Shown here piece after piece: positions 35,410-47,762 of a DNA stretch of 64,000 nt; within the stretch, counting starts at the first letter, position 1; each line of letters begins with the position of its first letter. This DNA comes from Acanthosoma haemorrhoidale (taxonomy: Eukaryota > Arthropoda > Insecta > Hemiptera > Acanthosomatidae): positions 124,493,866 through 124,557,865 of the forward strand of contig OV884011.1 in NCBI GenBank assembly GCA_930367205.1, written 5' to 3'. The position numbers and the translations under genes were made by a program. The notes under the pieces are model-generated. The model did not search any database, was not told the DNA's origin, and saw only the letters and a program-made list of their open reading frames with translations.

Positions 35410-35944
35410 TAACAGTGGCATCACTGTAATAACGGCATCCAGGTAACCTACCTATATACAACCTTAAGTCCGAGACAGGCTCAAATGATCAGTTTTCAGT
35501 GCTAATTTACTATTTCGATATTTCTCTTCATTTTGTGGTTTCTGGTGGTACATTAGTAATTAAAAAACCATGCTCGCAACTGTTTACCTGGCCAGGTAAG
35601 ATATTCATTGGATCCTTAGATTTAGTAATGATTATCAAGACATCTTTGTTTTCACCTATCATTTTCATTTTTTTACAGTTGTAGTATATTATCTACAACA
35701 TATTAACTCTACAATATATTACCAGATATGAATAATCGTTACACTTTAATTTCACTTCTATTCTTTGTGAATTAGAAGCCAACTTCCAGTGTAATAGAGT
35801 TACAGATGGGGCTAAAATCCAAAACAAAGTTAATATTATTTGGCCTTTATGATATGGAGTAAATAAATAAATGACCTAAGTACATCGAGCTACAAGAAGT
35901 ACTACTCGATCCGAAATGAGTAGCCTACAAATTAAAAAATAACG

Positions 35945-35993
35945 TTGTTATAACTGTTCTGGAACATATTAAATGTGTTTGAACATCCTTAAA
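35945..35993. repeat. 49-bp direct repeat, copy 2
   Basis: Partner of 35361-35409, in the same orientation. Confidence 0.75.
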
Positions 35994-38246
35994 ATTTGTT
36001 TGGCATCAATTTTCTTTACCATCACTCGGAAATAAAACTTATAAATACTCTTAGCTGATTTTGTCGCGCTGATCCTTTGTTCATTCTTCCAGTAATGGTT
36101 CGTAAAAAAAAAACAACCTTAGACCGAATAAATAAATCTGACGAGCGCTGACTTAGATCCTGTAACAGACAGAGAAATCCTTACGTAACTGAATGAAAGT
36201 ACAACCTCTCCTTTCGGGCTAGGAAACGAACTGTATCTTCTGCATAGTCCAAAATAAAGCCGTGAAACACATCATGGTTAAACAAATAGAACTGCTACAG
36301 CTAGAAATACCTGAACCGTATTTCCCTACTGGGTCGCTTGTGATTTTATTTATTTTTTTAAGGGAGACTGACGACTTTTGGACGAAATGAATAGCTTCAA
36401 GTAATAAATACCAAGACCTGAAAGCAGTTCGAAATTTTGGGGCTCACTACACACCGTCTGGCCCCAATCATTAAAAACTCATCTCCCCACCAACAACACT
36501 TGTTTAATTACTAAACGAATATTTATGGCTGTTATATTTTTTTACTGTTCCGTTGCTTTAAATTTTTTATCGCACAACAAGGCTTGATACATATTTCATT
36601 CTCATCGTCAATTTGCATTTTCTATTATTATTTCAAACATTCCTATCTTCTCCCCCCTCTCCGGATGTTATAAATAATACGAATAAAATATAATATAAAT
36701 AATATAAGAATAAACGCGTAAAGGCCAGGCCACACATTCATCACCTAGCTAATCTGCATTTTTCTAAAACGCTATTTGTACTAATTGTAAAAATGAAATA
36801 TCCTTCACGAACGAAGTATAATGTAGCAGCTCTCACATGAATCTTATCTTGATGTAACATTAGTTTTTTATTTTTTATCTGCAAACAAAATACAAAGAAA
36901 ATCAAGAAACGTATCGTACGATGAAGATAATATTCCTCCCAATATCCCCCTCCCCAATAAAACGTATGCTACGTTAAAACGCTTAACTTAAAAAAAAAAA
37001 TAATAATGAAACATCATTAATTTGTAAACTTTACAGATATGATATAATATACGATAAAATAAAAAAATGGTAGATCGTAACACAATAGCAATAAAATAAC
37101 CACAAAACACTATCGACAGCTTGGGTAATAATATTATGAAAATTAATTAAGTTTTATAAAACACAGTGAAAATAAGTAGAATCCATATAAATTGCCTCAT
37201 GCCAAGGAAGTGCAAGACTAATAATGTTAGAAACCGTCCCTAAGAATTCTCAAGTAGTCGGAAAAGTTACTGAAGGCTTGAGGAATGTTACCTCTAACCT
37301 TAAGCTCCTATAAACCACTGCAGTTCATGGAACATATTCAGTTGTAATACCCTTGAGGTAAAGTTAATCATTACTCCTTGAGAGGTGATGAGATGAACAT
37401 CACACATAATGATCAACCATGTGAAGCCCCACTAAGAGTTTCAAGAACCATAATCGTCTATCTCATTCAAGCGAGACGTGTCTCTGGGTCGTTATAACCA
37501 TTAACGATCTACTGATTAGGGGTTATAAACATTTCATACTTGTTGTTTATTCTTCAAATCACAAACTTTGGAGATCCATTGACATGATCCTCCAAACGAA
37601 CAATATGATAGTTTAAAGTAACGGATATCAACGATTTAGCTCAAAATTTCAGAAGTACTTGTTTCACTCATTGGGTTTGGTATTGAGGACATTTTTTAAA
37701 ATATAATAACTACCTGTTAAAAGATTTAAAGTGAATACTTAAAGGGAGTAGGTAGGGGCAGCTGGTTCATCGAGTGCTGCGGTGATGTGGGCAGCTTTGG
37801 GTCGCCTGGACTGTCTCTGATAAGGTTCTCCAGAGGGACCTCCACTTCTCTATTATTCAACCAAGCCTGTCCTTAAGGACCTCTGTAATTCCTCCCTAGT
37901 CACTCCTAGACTCGGACATGAAATTCTGTTTGAATCCACACTGAACTACAAGCAGCACATTATTATATTTACGAGGAGCCAACTTTTGGTTTCTGGCATA
38001 CTTCTACTGGAGATATCAATGACAAATGTAAGATCATCCACAGATATTTTAAAATGGTTTCACCATTGAAAACATGTGCAATTCAGAATCAGCTTAAAGA
38101 TAAATTACCGTAGTGCATAAATAATTCTGGACCTAGCTTGTTCACAGAAACCCACCATTATCCGTATTTAAATACAACGTTAAAATGCTACTATTGTGGG
38201 TACGGGTTGGTCGGAATCCAGTGTATACATTGATGCATTATAGTTT

Positions 38247-38787
38247 AACCCTTTGTCGCAAGTCTTGTCCACTAGTTTATTTTAATTCTATTCCTCTCCC
38301 TGTATCCGAGACAGTACGGTACTTAGGCTTCCATCTTGACAAACGACTGACCTGGAACCCACATACGAGACTTAAAAGACAAGAACTAAACAGACGCTTT
38401 GGACAACTTTACAGACTACTTCAAAGGACATCCCATCTCTCAATAGAAAATAAACTACTAATCTACAAAGTTATACTTAAACCAATCTGGACATACGGAA
38501 TAGAGCTATGGGGGACAGCAAAAAAGTCGAACATCAAGCGTATCCAATCCTTTCAATCAAAAGTCCTGAGAACAATAGTAAATGCCCCTTATTATGTCAG
38601 CAACAAAACCCTTCATAACGACCTTAATATACCCTACATTCTAGAACTCATCCCTTCCAAGTTTACGAAATTCCACAGTAGCCTTTCCAACCATTCTAAT
38701 CCTGTAGCACAGTCAATGCACTGCGCCACTCATCCCTATAATCCTCCTCGGAGACTGAAACGGCAGTGGCCTCGTGACCTGCTATAA
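38247..38787 (+). pseudogene. Family-A LINE ORF2 3' end (A5)
   Basis: A 5'-truncated copy starting downstream of RT motif C at TLCRKSCPLVYFNS. The frame is open to the natural end WPRDLL and stop at 38785-38787. The start of the computed open frame (38185) lies in flanking DNA and is not real. Blocks are VRYLGFHLDKRLTWNPHTRL, RTSHLSIENKLLIYKVILKP, and SNHSNPVAQSMHCATHPYNP. It is close to A2 in sequence, with only scattered substitutions by eye, so both derive from a recently active source. With no catalytic motifs it is non-functional. Confidence 0.87.
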
Positions 38788-39157
38788 ACGCGTGACAGTG
38801 GGAGTCCTGGCAATGGCCAGTCTCTCCAATCATGTCCTGAGCGTCTGTGGCTCTCGCGCTCTTGGTCAGCTTCCACTGGCTAGTATCCGGTGACGTGGCT
38901 GACGGAGGAGCGTGTGGGACTTCCCAAGACTCCGCTTTCTCTTTGCGGTGGATTTGGGGGGTCTCTGGGCTGTCTGTAAATATTGTATGAATGAGCGAGT
39001 GAATGATGAACTGTAAATATTGTATGAATGAGCGAGTGAATGATGAACTGTAAATATTGTATGAATGAGAGCATATATCTTAATTACTTATTGCCTTATA
39101 AAAGGCAGATTGTAATTATTGCACAATAAAGGAATTATACTGTAAAAAAAAAAAAAA
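38788..39157 (+). mobile_element. 3' UTR and poly(A) of LINE A5
   Basis: It has GGGAGTCCTGGCAATGGCCA, the stem-loop (one G-U change in the left arm), 2.6 copies of a 37-bp repeat (38974-39069), TTAATTACTTATTGCC, GGCAGATTGTAATTATTGCACAATAAAGG and 14 A (39144-39157). This is the most complete family-A 3' end here and defines the family terminus. Confidence 0.88.
38974..39069. repeat. 37-bp tandem repeat in LINE A5 3' UTR
   Basis: Units start at 38974, 39011 and 39048 with CTGTAAATATTGTATGAATG, the last one partial. Two full copies are identical. Confidence 0.9.
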
Positions 39158-39217
39158 TTGATTAATGATAAGCCTAAGAAAATAGTCATGTTGATCCTTG
39201 TTTGGACTGATCTATTC

Positions 39218-39262
39218 AGTGGGAATCTTGGCAATGGCCGGTTTCTCCAATCATGAGCGTCG
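39218..39262 (+). mobile_element. Short family-A LINE 3' UTR remnant
   Basis: TCAGTGGGAATCTTGGCAAT then GGCCGGTTTCTCCAATCATG followed by AGCGTCGG matches the start of the family-A 3' UTR with a small deletion. Nothing else of the element is left on either side. Confidence 0.65.
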
Positions 39263-42200
39263 GCCAACTAGCTTATGTATAAATTTATTTATGCACGACA
39301 TAAGTACAAATATATATTTTGCTTACGATATGATATATGCTATCGTATCATGTCATATAAAACGTAAGAATCATCAGTATATACATAAACTAATCATAAA
39401 GTAAATTTGACATAGCTGTTATAAAAATTAATTGGTCCAATAGGGATGTAATGTGAGTTAGCTTCCCTTTGAGATTACTTTTTAAGTAATTTCACTTAGG
39501 ACATTAACAGTAATGTAGCCTCTCCCTCTAAAGATTAGGTCAGAGAAAATAATAATTTTACATCCACCAATTTCTCTGGATTTGGTTAAGATTAGATCAT
39601 TTATTTTATTTTATAAAACAAGTAATGGAATTACTCAGAGAGAGATAATATAAATCACTAAGATTAACATGAATATTCATTATTTCTCTTTTCATACCCT
39701 GGTTTTCTAATTAAAATATTATTTTCAGTTCTCGATGTCACTGTTAACTGTTTTTATCACTGTTTTATATAAGTTAATAAATTCTGCTTAAACACTTTGT
39801 AAAACAAAATATTCAAAAATTGATTTCATTAAGGTCAATTAATTGTATGCACATATGATATAGGGGTATACATACCCTCAACTAGCCCCTAAAAGAAATA
39901 CGTTTACATAGTGCGCATCATTATAACTTCTACTTATGTTTCAATTGTAACCGATTGCATATATATATCAGTAAGATGTGGTATTAGAGATTCATAATAT
40001 AAACACAATCTTTTAAATAACTGAGATAGCTATTAAATGAACTATAATAACTAAGTAAATATACAGTATAGTAGGACAGCAATAAGGTTGGCTCCATCGA
40101 CACTACTGGTGACCAAACCAGAATGGCCATCCAACAGACCGTCTAACTGAGGGTGCAGCCGCTAGATGATGCGCATGAGGCGCCTTTTAGTTGGTGTCTC
40201 AACAAACAACAATTTTATTTTGAAATATTAGTATTTAGTTTCGTACATATATTACGCTTGTTGTGACATGTTTTCCACCAACATCGGGATATTCAATAGT
40301 CTTGAAACACTTATTTATTTATGTCGAATTAACGATAATTCATAAAATATCATGAATTATCAAGCCCCTTGACCAATAGCTAAGTTTCCTTCTATTTTTG
40401 TTTTCGAATTTCAGAAGCTCAATCAAAATTCACCCTATTACTTGTTCTTTGGGCCATGGACAAGCAATTGTTATAGACCCTTAGCCGGTTTTTTTTTCGT
40501 TTTTAACATAGATACCAAATTTACGTTGATCTCTTTAAAGATCATTCCGTATCTGGATTTAGGCATTGGGAAACCTTGGTATAAACCACTCGACAGCCTA
40601 TAACAATTAGTTATGCACTAACTATTCTAATTTACATTTCAATGGAAACCTATTAATGATTTGAGTTTGGATTGAATTTAATGGTATTTTGCTGGCACTG
40701 ACATTTGACCCTTCTGATATCGAAGTAAGTTAAACGCTATTATCGTGCGTCCATTTGAGCTGTGTTCCAATTTTGAACTGGAACCCTACGTACTCCATTC
40801 CCTATCAATGATCATGTATTCTTTATTTTTCATTTTAAGAAAATATCAGCAATTAGTCGGGTATAAAAATAATAATAAAGAGTTCTGATTTTATTAAATA
40901 TGAGTTTTAATTTGTTTGACACATTTCTCCCTCAATATCCCTTTATCAGTTTCTTATTTTACTTATTCGGAACAACCTTGAAACTTGGTATCTACAGAAA
41001 TGTTTTAATGACTATTACGAAGTTTTACTTTCCATGTCTCCGACAAGTCTTAATGCATTGTTAGTTAAAATTCTATGAGCTTCGAGCTCAAACTCTAAAT
41101 GGGTTTAAACAAGAAAATAAACAAAACAAAATTTGAACAAATCTTCTCTATTGCTCTTCTAAATCTGTTTCTAGAAACTAAAACGTTTTTAGTCTTTTTA
41201 GTATTTAAACTATTTATCCTACAGATATGATTTATTCGTGTCTTATCCGACACTTATCTTCTGAGACATAGTTTGTTGGAGTCAACAAACGCAAAAGATT
41301 TCTATTAACAAATATGATTGGACAGAAAAGGATGGTCCCGATCGGGTTAAATCTCTAATTTACGTAATGGATGAAAACTTATTATTACATAACAGTTGTA
41401 ATAGGTTTGTTCGAAAATAAACTTATCATATAGAGCGATAAAATACGTGGTTAGGACGTAGATGAAGAATATCACGAAATCCTCATTTTAATTTGCAAAT
41501 TCAATTAAAAACTTATAAGGTGATTTATTATTATTAGTTATCTTCAGGGAGTTTGGATGAAATATTCAAAATAATTATTAGCTATGAGAAATAAAAAATT
41601 GTCAGAAGTTCGGTATTTGAGCCCTGAACCTCTTGGTTAACGTCCTGCCTCATTATGTTACCAGATACCCGCAGTATGTAATGTTAATCCTACATTAATA
41701 GGCACAGGATTTCCAGCATTTCCTTAGCCAACAATTTTAGGCGAAAAATATTTTTTTAAGCATATTTCTTGTCTTCGTTAATATGTGAGGTAAGACCTCA
41801 TCAAGGTTTGAAAATTGAATGTTTTTAGAGTTGCTAAAAGCTAATTGAAATTGTTTTGATAGGAACAAAAAATATTAAAAATTAAAAACTCGCGTATGTT
41901 AATGTAACCAAGCTATTTGCAAACCATTAGCCATTTTAAAAATGGTTTGGTGTAGCTTGTTTGAAAAACTAGCAAGTTAATTGAAAACGGCAATTTTTCT
42001 TGAGCGTTGAAAAAACTGTACACATATTAGTTATACATATATTATAGATAAACAGATAAGCACGAGCCGTCAGGGTAAGGTTGTTGACTTTAAGCTAATG
42101 GCATGTATTTTTATTTACTCTCACGCATGTTAATATTTTTTTTATTTACTTTAGAAATATGGTGTGTGACGAATATAATCTAGTCTTTTGATTTCAGACA

Positions 42201-42779
42201 GCCCCAGCAACTTCTCTGTTATTGAATAATAATATCTAACTGTTCTGCTACATATTCACAAAGTGAAAACGTAATCACAAAATGATTCCGTGGTACACTA
42301 TAGAAGACCACAATAGCAGCCTGACGTTATACAGGTATTATTGAGCGTTAAATGGATATGCTGATCACTTGAATTCGAGATGCCCACTAATCATGTTTTT
42401 CAATCAGAATCACTGATCCAACAACACGAATGTGAGGTAGTTCTGTTTCTGTCATTGAATCGTACTTGCTAAATTGATTTTTAATGGGATACCAGGGAAT
42501 TACCGAAGATTTGATTAAAAAACATTATGTGATCCGGTTTCGTGAAAGGGTACAGTTTTATACTTTTCCCCTTTTCAATATTGATATAAAAACATTCAAA
42601 TTGTTTCCATAATAATCCGAAAAAGTTTTTCTTTGCCAATTTAAGTATAATATAAGACCTATGTACATAAAATAGATAAAACATATCATAAAAGTAAAAT
42701 ATTCCGTTTAATATATAAACTAATAAATAGTTGCAAAAAAAAAAAGAAACTCGTGTACCAAAATTCGTGATAGAAGTAT
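39263..42779. other. AT-rich stretch without recognised gene
   Basis: No convincing open frame or repeat structure. A GC-richer patch at 40070-40200 matches nothing else in the window. Confidence 0.5.
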
Positions 42780-43140
42780 GGAGATAGTAGAGACGAAGAC
42801 CAACAAAGGCCTACTAGACACAGGCAATGCTAAATCAATAAAAGCAGATCTGGTGTGTCGAATAAAAAGGAACGTATTGAACCTGATACAGGCGGATGAG
42901 GACACCCCATAGGCCATGGTGAAAGAACGATTGAACTGTTGGAACGGGGAACTGTTGTCACGATTCAACAATATTACCCAAAAGATAAGAGAAACGATGA
43001 ACCTGGCGGAAGTAGAAGCCAGGATGGCCTTCTTATCGACCATTCTTAAAGTACAGCTTGCCATCGAGACGGGTAAGCGGGATAATTTACGGGGGACCGA
43101 TTGTTTATGGAGTGCCGCCTAGAGCAATGCAAAACGAGAC
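42780..43140 (+). pseudogene. Unidentified retroelement coding segment upstream of integrase G2
   Basis: From 42780 the plus strand is open in one frame except for a single stop near 42912, and then open to 43122. It is helical and charged, with stretches such as WNGELLSRFNNITQKIRETM and EVEARMAFLSTILKVQLAIE. It lies directly before the integrase of G2, and base composition matches it (GC-richer than flanks). Its position suggests a gag segment joined to integrase by a large internal deletion, but I recognise no gag motif. Short, frame-intact and with no known domain. Confidence 0.35.
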
Positions 43141-43925
43141 CTCGACAGCATACTAGCGACAGACCACTGGAAGATCTCTGGTGGATACATTCACCTGGAG
43201 AGGGTACAAGTGGCTAACCGTCACAGACAGGTTTAGGAAAATGGCAATGGCCCAAGCCATAGCAAACCGATCGGCAAAAACCGTTGTGCAGGCATTACGC
43301 ATATGGTGCCAATTCTATGGAGTTCCGGAAACTATCGCTTCCGACGGAGGACGGGAGTTTGATAATGCAGAGATGAAGGCCAAGGCGGCGCCCTTAGAGA
43401 TCCGTTGGCATCTCAACACCCCAGGACACCCGAAGAGTTGGGGGGACATAGAAAGGCCACATATTACGCTCAGTGACCATCTGCGTATCTACCATGAGGA
43501 AAAAGGGTTAGAACCGGGAGTGGCGATGGAGAAGGCCGTCATCGCATACAACCATTCGGTACATTCCGCCACAGGGTTCTCCCCGGTCGAGACGTTGTTT
43601 GGACTTAGAGGATATCGGAGAGATGACAGAAGCACTTTCATAGATGACGACATGGCAGCGTGCGTCGACTATAATCGTACCGTACTGGGGAAGCAGTGGA
43701 CAACCGTACGAAGTAGGCTTGAAGAGAAGAAACGCCGGCGGGTGGCGCGAGACAACCTCCAGGTCTGCGATATCACGGGGAAACCAAACTCGGCGCAATT
43801 ATATATCGCCGAAAGAGCCCTAACAGAAGGAAAGAACTAGCACGATACGAGGGGCCTTTCCGGGTGATCGCCCTCCGCGAACATAATGTGGTCACCATCG
43901 ACAGCATCATACCCCCGATAAAACG
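43141..43925 (+). pseudogene. Ty3/Gypsy-type integrase G2 with intact DD35E triad
   Basis: The 219-residue frame at 43181-43840 holds the integrase core. The catalytic residues are Asp2 (MDTFTW), Asp55 (IASDGGREFDN) and Glu91 (WGDIERPH), with exactly 35 residues between the last two. The rest reads HLRIYHEEKGLEP and YNHSVHSATGFSPVETLFGL, all typical of Ty3/Gypsy integrases. A frameshift near 43770-43830 separates it from the C-terminal GPF/Y module, KELARYEGPFRVIALREHNV (about 43826-43885). The N-terminal zinc-binding region is missing, unlike in G1. It is clearly the same family as G1 and better preserved. Reverse transcriptase and protease are absent. Confidence 0.85.
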
Positions 43926-46399
43926 GTGCATTAAGAGTAGCTGAAGTTTCTAGCGGCGGAATCGGAATATCATGGCGTTGCAACCTAATTCCGGTCTGAG
44001 CTTGGGAGTGAAGGGTCTAAAACACCTAGTCGGCGTATCACGCACTCGAGTCACAGTCGGTTGTGCTTGTCGAGTATTTTTAATGTAGTATTTATTTTTA
44101 CGGTAGTTTAGTTTTTTTTTTAATGTATTCCGACCTAAGGAAGAAGGTAATGGGAAGAAGGGATATAAGGGTGGTTGGAGATAAAAACCCATTTTAGGCA
44201 AGCGTAGAATTAGTAAACTTGAAATTTCAAATAAATCATAAAATAATACGCCATTATTTCGTTTTTCTTGTTCTTAACATTTCTTTGGGGATATAGTGGT
44301 TCATTGGATGTAATCTTCTGTATGCATTATTTGCTCAATAACATTTATGGGTTGAAATTCTGTATGTAATAACGTATGATACATCGTGGCAATGTACGTT
44401 ACACTAAGTTCTCAGTCTAAACTGAAGCGCAGACTTCCCCCTATAACGGTGGATGAATATGTAAGAAGAACATCCTTGGGGAAGAAAAGACAAGGAAATG
44501 AAAATCAAGCATACAAATACTAGACAATGGTATCTGCAGTTGTTAGTTAGAACGTTACAGTTCGTAGTACTGAGCACCTAGTAGAGGGCATTCATCTTTT
44601 GTCTGAATTTAAGAATTTAATTCACCATGCGAGGATGGAAAATCTTAAATTGGTTTAAGGGGGCAAGCGTAGGGCCCAGTCGATATAAGACCAGTCTAAT
44701 AAATAGGTATGTACCATGACCACAAGGGAGGGCCCCCCTGCCCAAGCTTGTTGCAGCTTGAGTGGCTCAATTTTTTTTTTTTTTTTTTTTTCCAACCACT
44801 AACTCCCCCATACGGTCAGTGTAAATTTAATTAAAATCTGCTCCAACTGGCTCTTTCTCTCAGCGGGGAACTGTGTGTCCTTTACAAAACAAAAAAAAAT
44901 CCTTCTTTTGGCAATGTTAATAAAGAAAGAAGAAAAAACTTGCTTTTTGAAACATAAATTGATTAAAAAGTCAACAAAAACTGATTCCTGCGACCAGCTT
45001 ACACATTGAGCCCCCACCGTGTCTGAAGCATTTTAAATGCAATAGAACAGTCCAAAATTTTTATTTTATTATTATTTGAAATATATGAAAAAACAATTTT
45101 TTTCAAAAACGGATCGAGATCCCATTTGATTTGGAAAATTTTATTTATTTTTTCATCACCCGTCAACGTTTCGCTTATTCCAGGTTCGTTCATGAATAAG
45201 AACGATATTACTTTTTAAATCATTGTTTTTATTACTAGATAGCGAATAGGCATCTTTGTACGTCGCCAACTTTATCACACGAATAAATTTTACACAAAAT
45301 TTGTTTCTAAACCCTTATTTGAAAAAATTGTTTTTTCACATATAGTAATTAATAAATATTATTACAAAGTGTAAAAAAAAAAAATTGAGCTTGAAATTAC
45401 AATTGTAATACCATCTACGATAATAAAAAATATAGGTGTCTCCTTTTGGAATGTAAGATCTTGGGACTTTATTATTCAAGTGTAAAGCTTAATTTTCCAC
45501 AATAATTAACAATATGAACAAATGACTTAGAAGACAAGATTTAATGTCTCACTTTTTCTTAATTTCTTAGTAGGCATTAAAGGCGCAACGCAACAGAAAG
45601 CAAAACGTGAAATAAAAGAAGTATATTTTAGAGCCCATAATAGATATTGTGCATTTAATACGCTGTTTGTACTATCATTTATTTTATTTAAATTTATATT
45701 ATTTGTTGAATTTGTTATATATTTTGTTCATTGTTTCTGCGGATTTTAAATTAGTGCGCAGACAGACATCATACTGAGGCCACCTTCTGAATACATCAGC
45801 AATCATGGGCATCAATATATATCATTATGTTATCAATATATACTCATTTCAATTATCTTGTTCTTTTCACACATGTTTCTTTGAGTTCAGCCACATTTCA
45901 CCACAATTTGAGTACAGCCCACCTTCACAGATATAAAGTCCACCTACAACACTTTTTACTTTTGATCATTTAAGTTTGATTTTCTAACTGGTCCACCATC
46001 ATTTTACCGGTAAGACAGGAGGTCTAGCAAGTGATGTCTACAGTATTGCGTTGATGAACGAACTCCAAATGGCCCTGCATTGTGAAATTGGGCATTAGTT
46101 GTTTTACTAGATCAAATTGTACCGAACGGATGCGTGTAATGTTGATAGTGAATCTCTCCAGAACACAAGGCTACATTCCACTCATAGTTTGATTCATACA
46201 CGTACTATCACATTAATTTAACTGTTAATTAACGGATATCAGTCGAGTTAGCATTCGTTCGACAGCTGTTTAACTGTTTAATTATTGTCTGACTGAAAGG
46301 GATTCCTTCATTCAGTTGGACCAGCGTGGTAATGACCACATAAACAGACAGGTCGGTGACACACCTTGGCAGTAAATACCTTTGCACCAAAAGACATGG
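43926..46399. other. AT-rich stretch, no recognised gene
   Basis: An A/T-rich spacer follows G2; an LTR for it was not found. A T run (44770-44791) could be the poly(A) of a minus-strand retroposon, but the adjacent minus-strand frames (44799-45193) match nothing known. Confidence 0.45.
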
Positions 46400-46485
46400 A
46401 CTAGATCAGGGATCGAACACCTGTTCCATGGAAATGAAGACAGGGCGTTTAAATAGATTCAGATAGCTCTAACCATTCCAGGCAC
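46400..46485 (-). mobile_element. Possible tRNA-derived SINE head
   Basis: On the minus strand, TGGTTAGAGC (46465-46478) looks like the end of a tRNA D-arm/A box. About 50 bases later GGTGTTCGATCCCTGATC (46404-46421) fits a T-loop/B box (GTTCGANNCC). The order and spacing are those of a tRNA-like RNA polymerase III promoter with a long central part. A folded tRNA is not complete, and no poly(A) or target duplication was identified. The call is tentative. Confidence 0.35.
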
Positions 46486-47302
46486 GGATCCTGCTCCGCT
46501 GGCATTTATCCACCTCTCCAGGCTAATTCCAGCTTCCTGCCCATCTTCCCTACTGAAGCAGTTATGGAGGGAACGCCCATTATTTTACGATATCACGCTG
46601 CAATTTCATATGGAGGCCATCGCCCTCTTTTACGGGAGTACGCTTAATATTCCCCCAGGGCACGGTTATGAAATGATAAGTGTGGCACGATTAGATGGTT
46701 TTATACAATTGTGACTCAATAATTTATTGACTGGCGAATTTGCATTAATGATTTTGTATAATGAACAAAAATAAACAATTATAAATAAAAAACACATTTT
46801 ATTCTGAGACATTGTCCCCCTAAAGACAACAAAAAAGAACGAAAATTGTGTCTAACCGGAAAAAAAAACAGCATATAACAATAATTTTATTACTTTAGAA
46901 ATAGTAATAATATGATGATTTTTTTTTCTTTATATCCCCTTCTTATTACAAATTATAGAAATCAATATAATTTATCGTCTCCCGGCTGTAGACGATCAAG
47001 AAAAAAGAATGAACAAGGAGGTTAATGATATAACGTGATGGTTTGGTTTATAACTGGCTTTATTCTCCTCCTGATCCTCTATACACACGTTACGGGTTTG
47101 TTTACCTTAGGCTATGTGGTATTAGGCTTAACATTGCCGTACCACTAGCCATTACTTATAGACTTTATAAATTAATCTATTTACAGGATGTAATTTTATG
47201 TCCTTATAATATTTTTAATAATGTTACATGGCAATTTGTGATTGTTACAAAAGTATAATGCACATTATACATCGATTGTTTAAACATGTTTATGAACTTC
47301 AT
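46486..47302. other. AT-rich spacer
   Basis: No supported feature. Confidence 0.45.
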
Positions 47303-47762
47303 GAATCATAGACTTAAAACCAACTCACATCTAACAAACAAAGTCTTAACCTAATTTTCCCCGGCCGTCCGTTGCTGTCAATCCGGGAATAAAGGTGGGG
47401 TCATTGTGTCAAACAGATGTGCCGTCGGTGGGTGAGTTCATCCAGCAACGGGTGCAGCTCGGCGTTCTTTAACCTCTTAAGAGATGTTTATCTGACCACT
47501 TTTCACATGATCACATTCTGAAATTGCTGGAAACTTTTAGCTTTATTGTCAGTCAATTGAGTATATAGTGAGGCTCCGTACAGCAGAGCTGGCCGGAGGA
47601 CACGGCATAGAAGACATGATTTATACATCATCAGTTAACGACAAAGTTGGATGAAGTTATCAAGTGCGACAGTCGGTTAGACCTGTGTCGTACTTTTTCT
47701 ATTGTGTTACTAAAATGAGTAAAGAAATGAGATGCCTATCCATCTTTATACCCAGATAGTCC
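47303..47762 (-). pseudogene. Family-B LINE ORF2 C-terminal fragment B6
   Basis: On the minus strand from 47762 it reads YLGIKMDRHLISF-like sequence, then RLTIALDNF-like and RPALLYGASLYTQLTDNKAK, the block partly deleted in B1, then NVIM, a stop at about 47508, and the region corresponding to LHPLLDELTHRR. A deletion or rearrangement near 47420-47460 reorders the PSVGEF segment relative to B1. The start of the 3' UTR is present (to about 47303), and the rest of the 3' UTR and poly(A) are absent. It is an old, doubly truncated copy. Confidence 0.75.

Larger units (their letters stand above)
35016..38246. other. AT-rich stretch without recognised gene
   Basis: Apart from a 49-bp direct repeat pair (35361-35409 and 35945-35993), no element, RNA gene or open frame of note was found. 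Confidence 0.5.

Noticed and set aside
41600..41660. B-box-like GGCTCAAATACC on the minus strand
   Set aside because: No A box at a workable distance, so a tRNA-derived origin is not supported.
42720..43064. 114-codon minus-strand open frame
   Set aside because: Antisense to the coding-like segment in front of integrase G2, which fits the retroelement context better.
42780..43122. Envelope-like protein upstream of G2
   Set aside because: It precedes integrase, whereas an envelope gene would follow it, and no fusion or cleavage motif was seen.
44770..44791. Poly(T) as the tail of a minus-strand LINE
   Set aside because: Adjacent minus-strand sequence matches none of the elements here and no target duplication was found.
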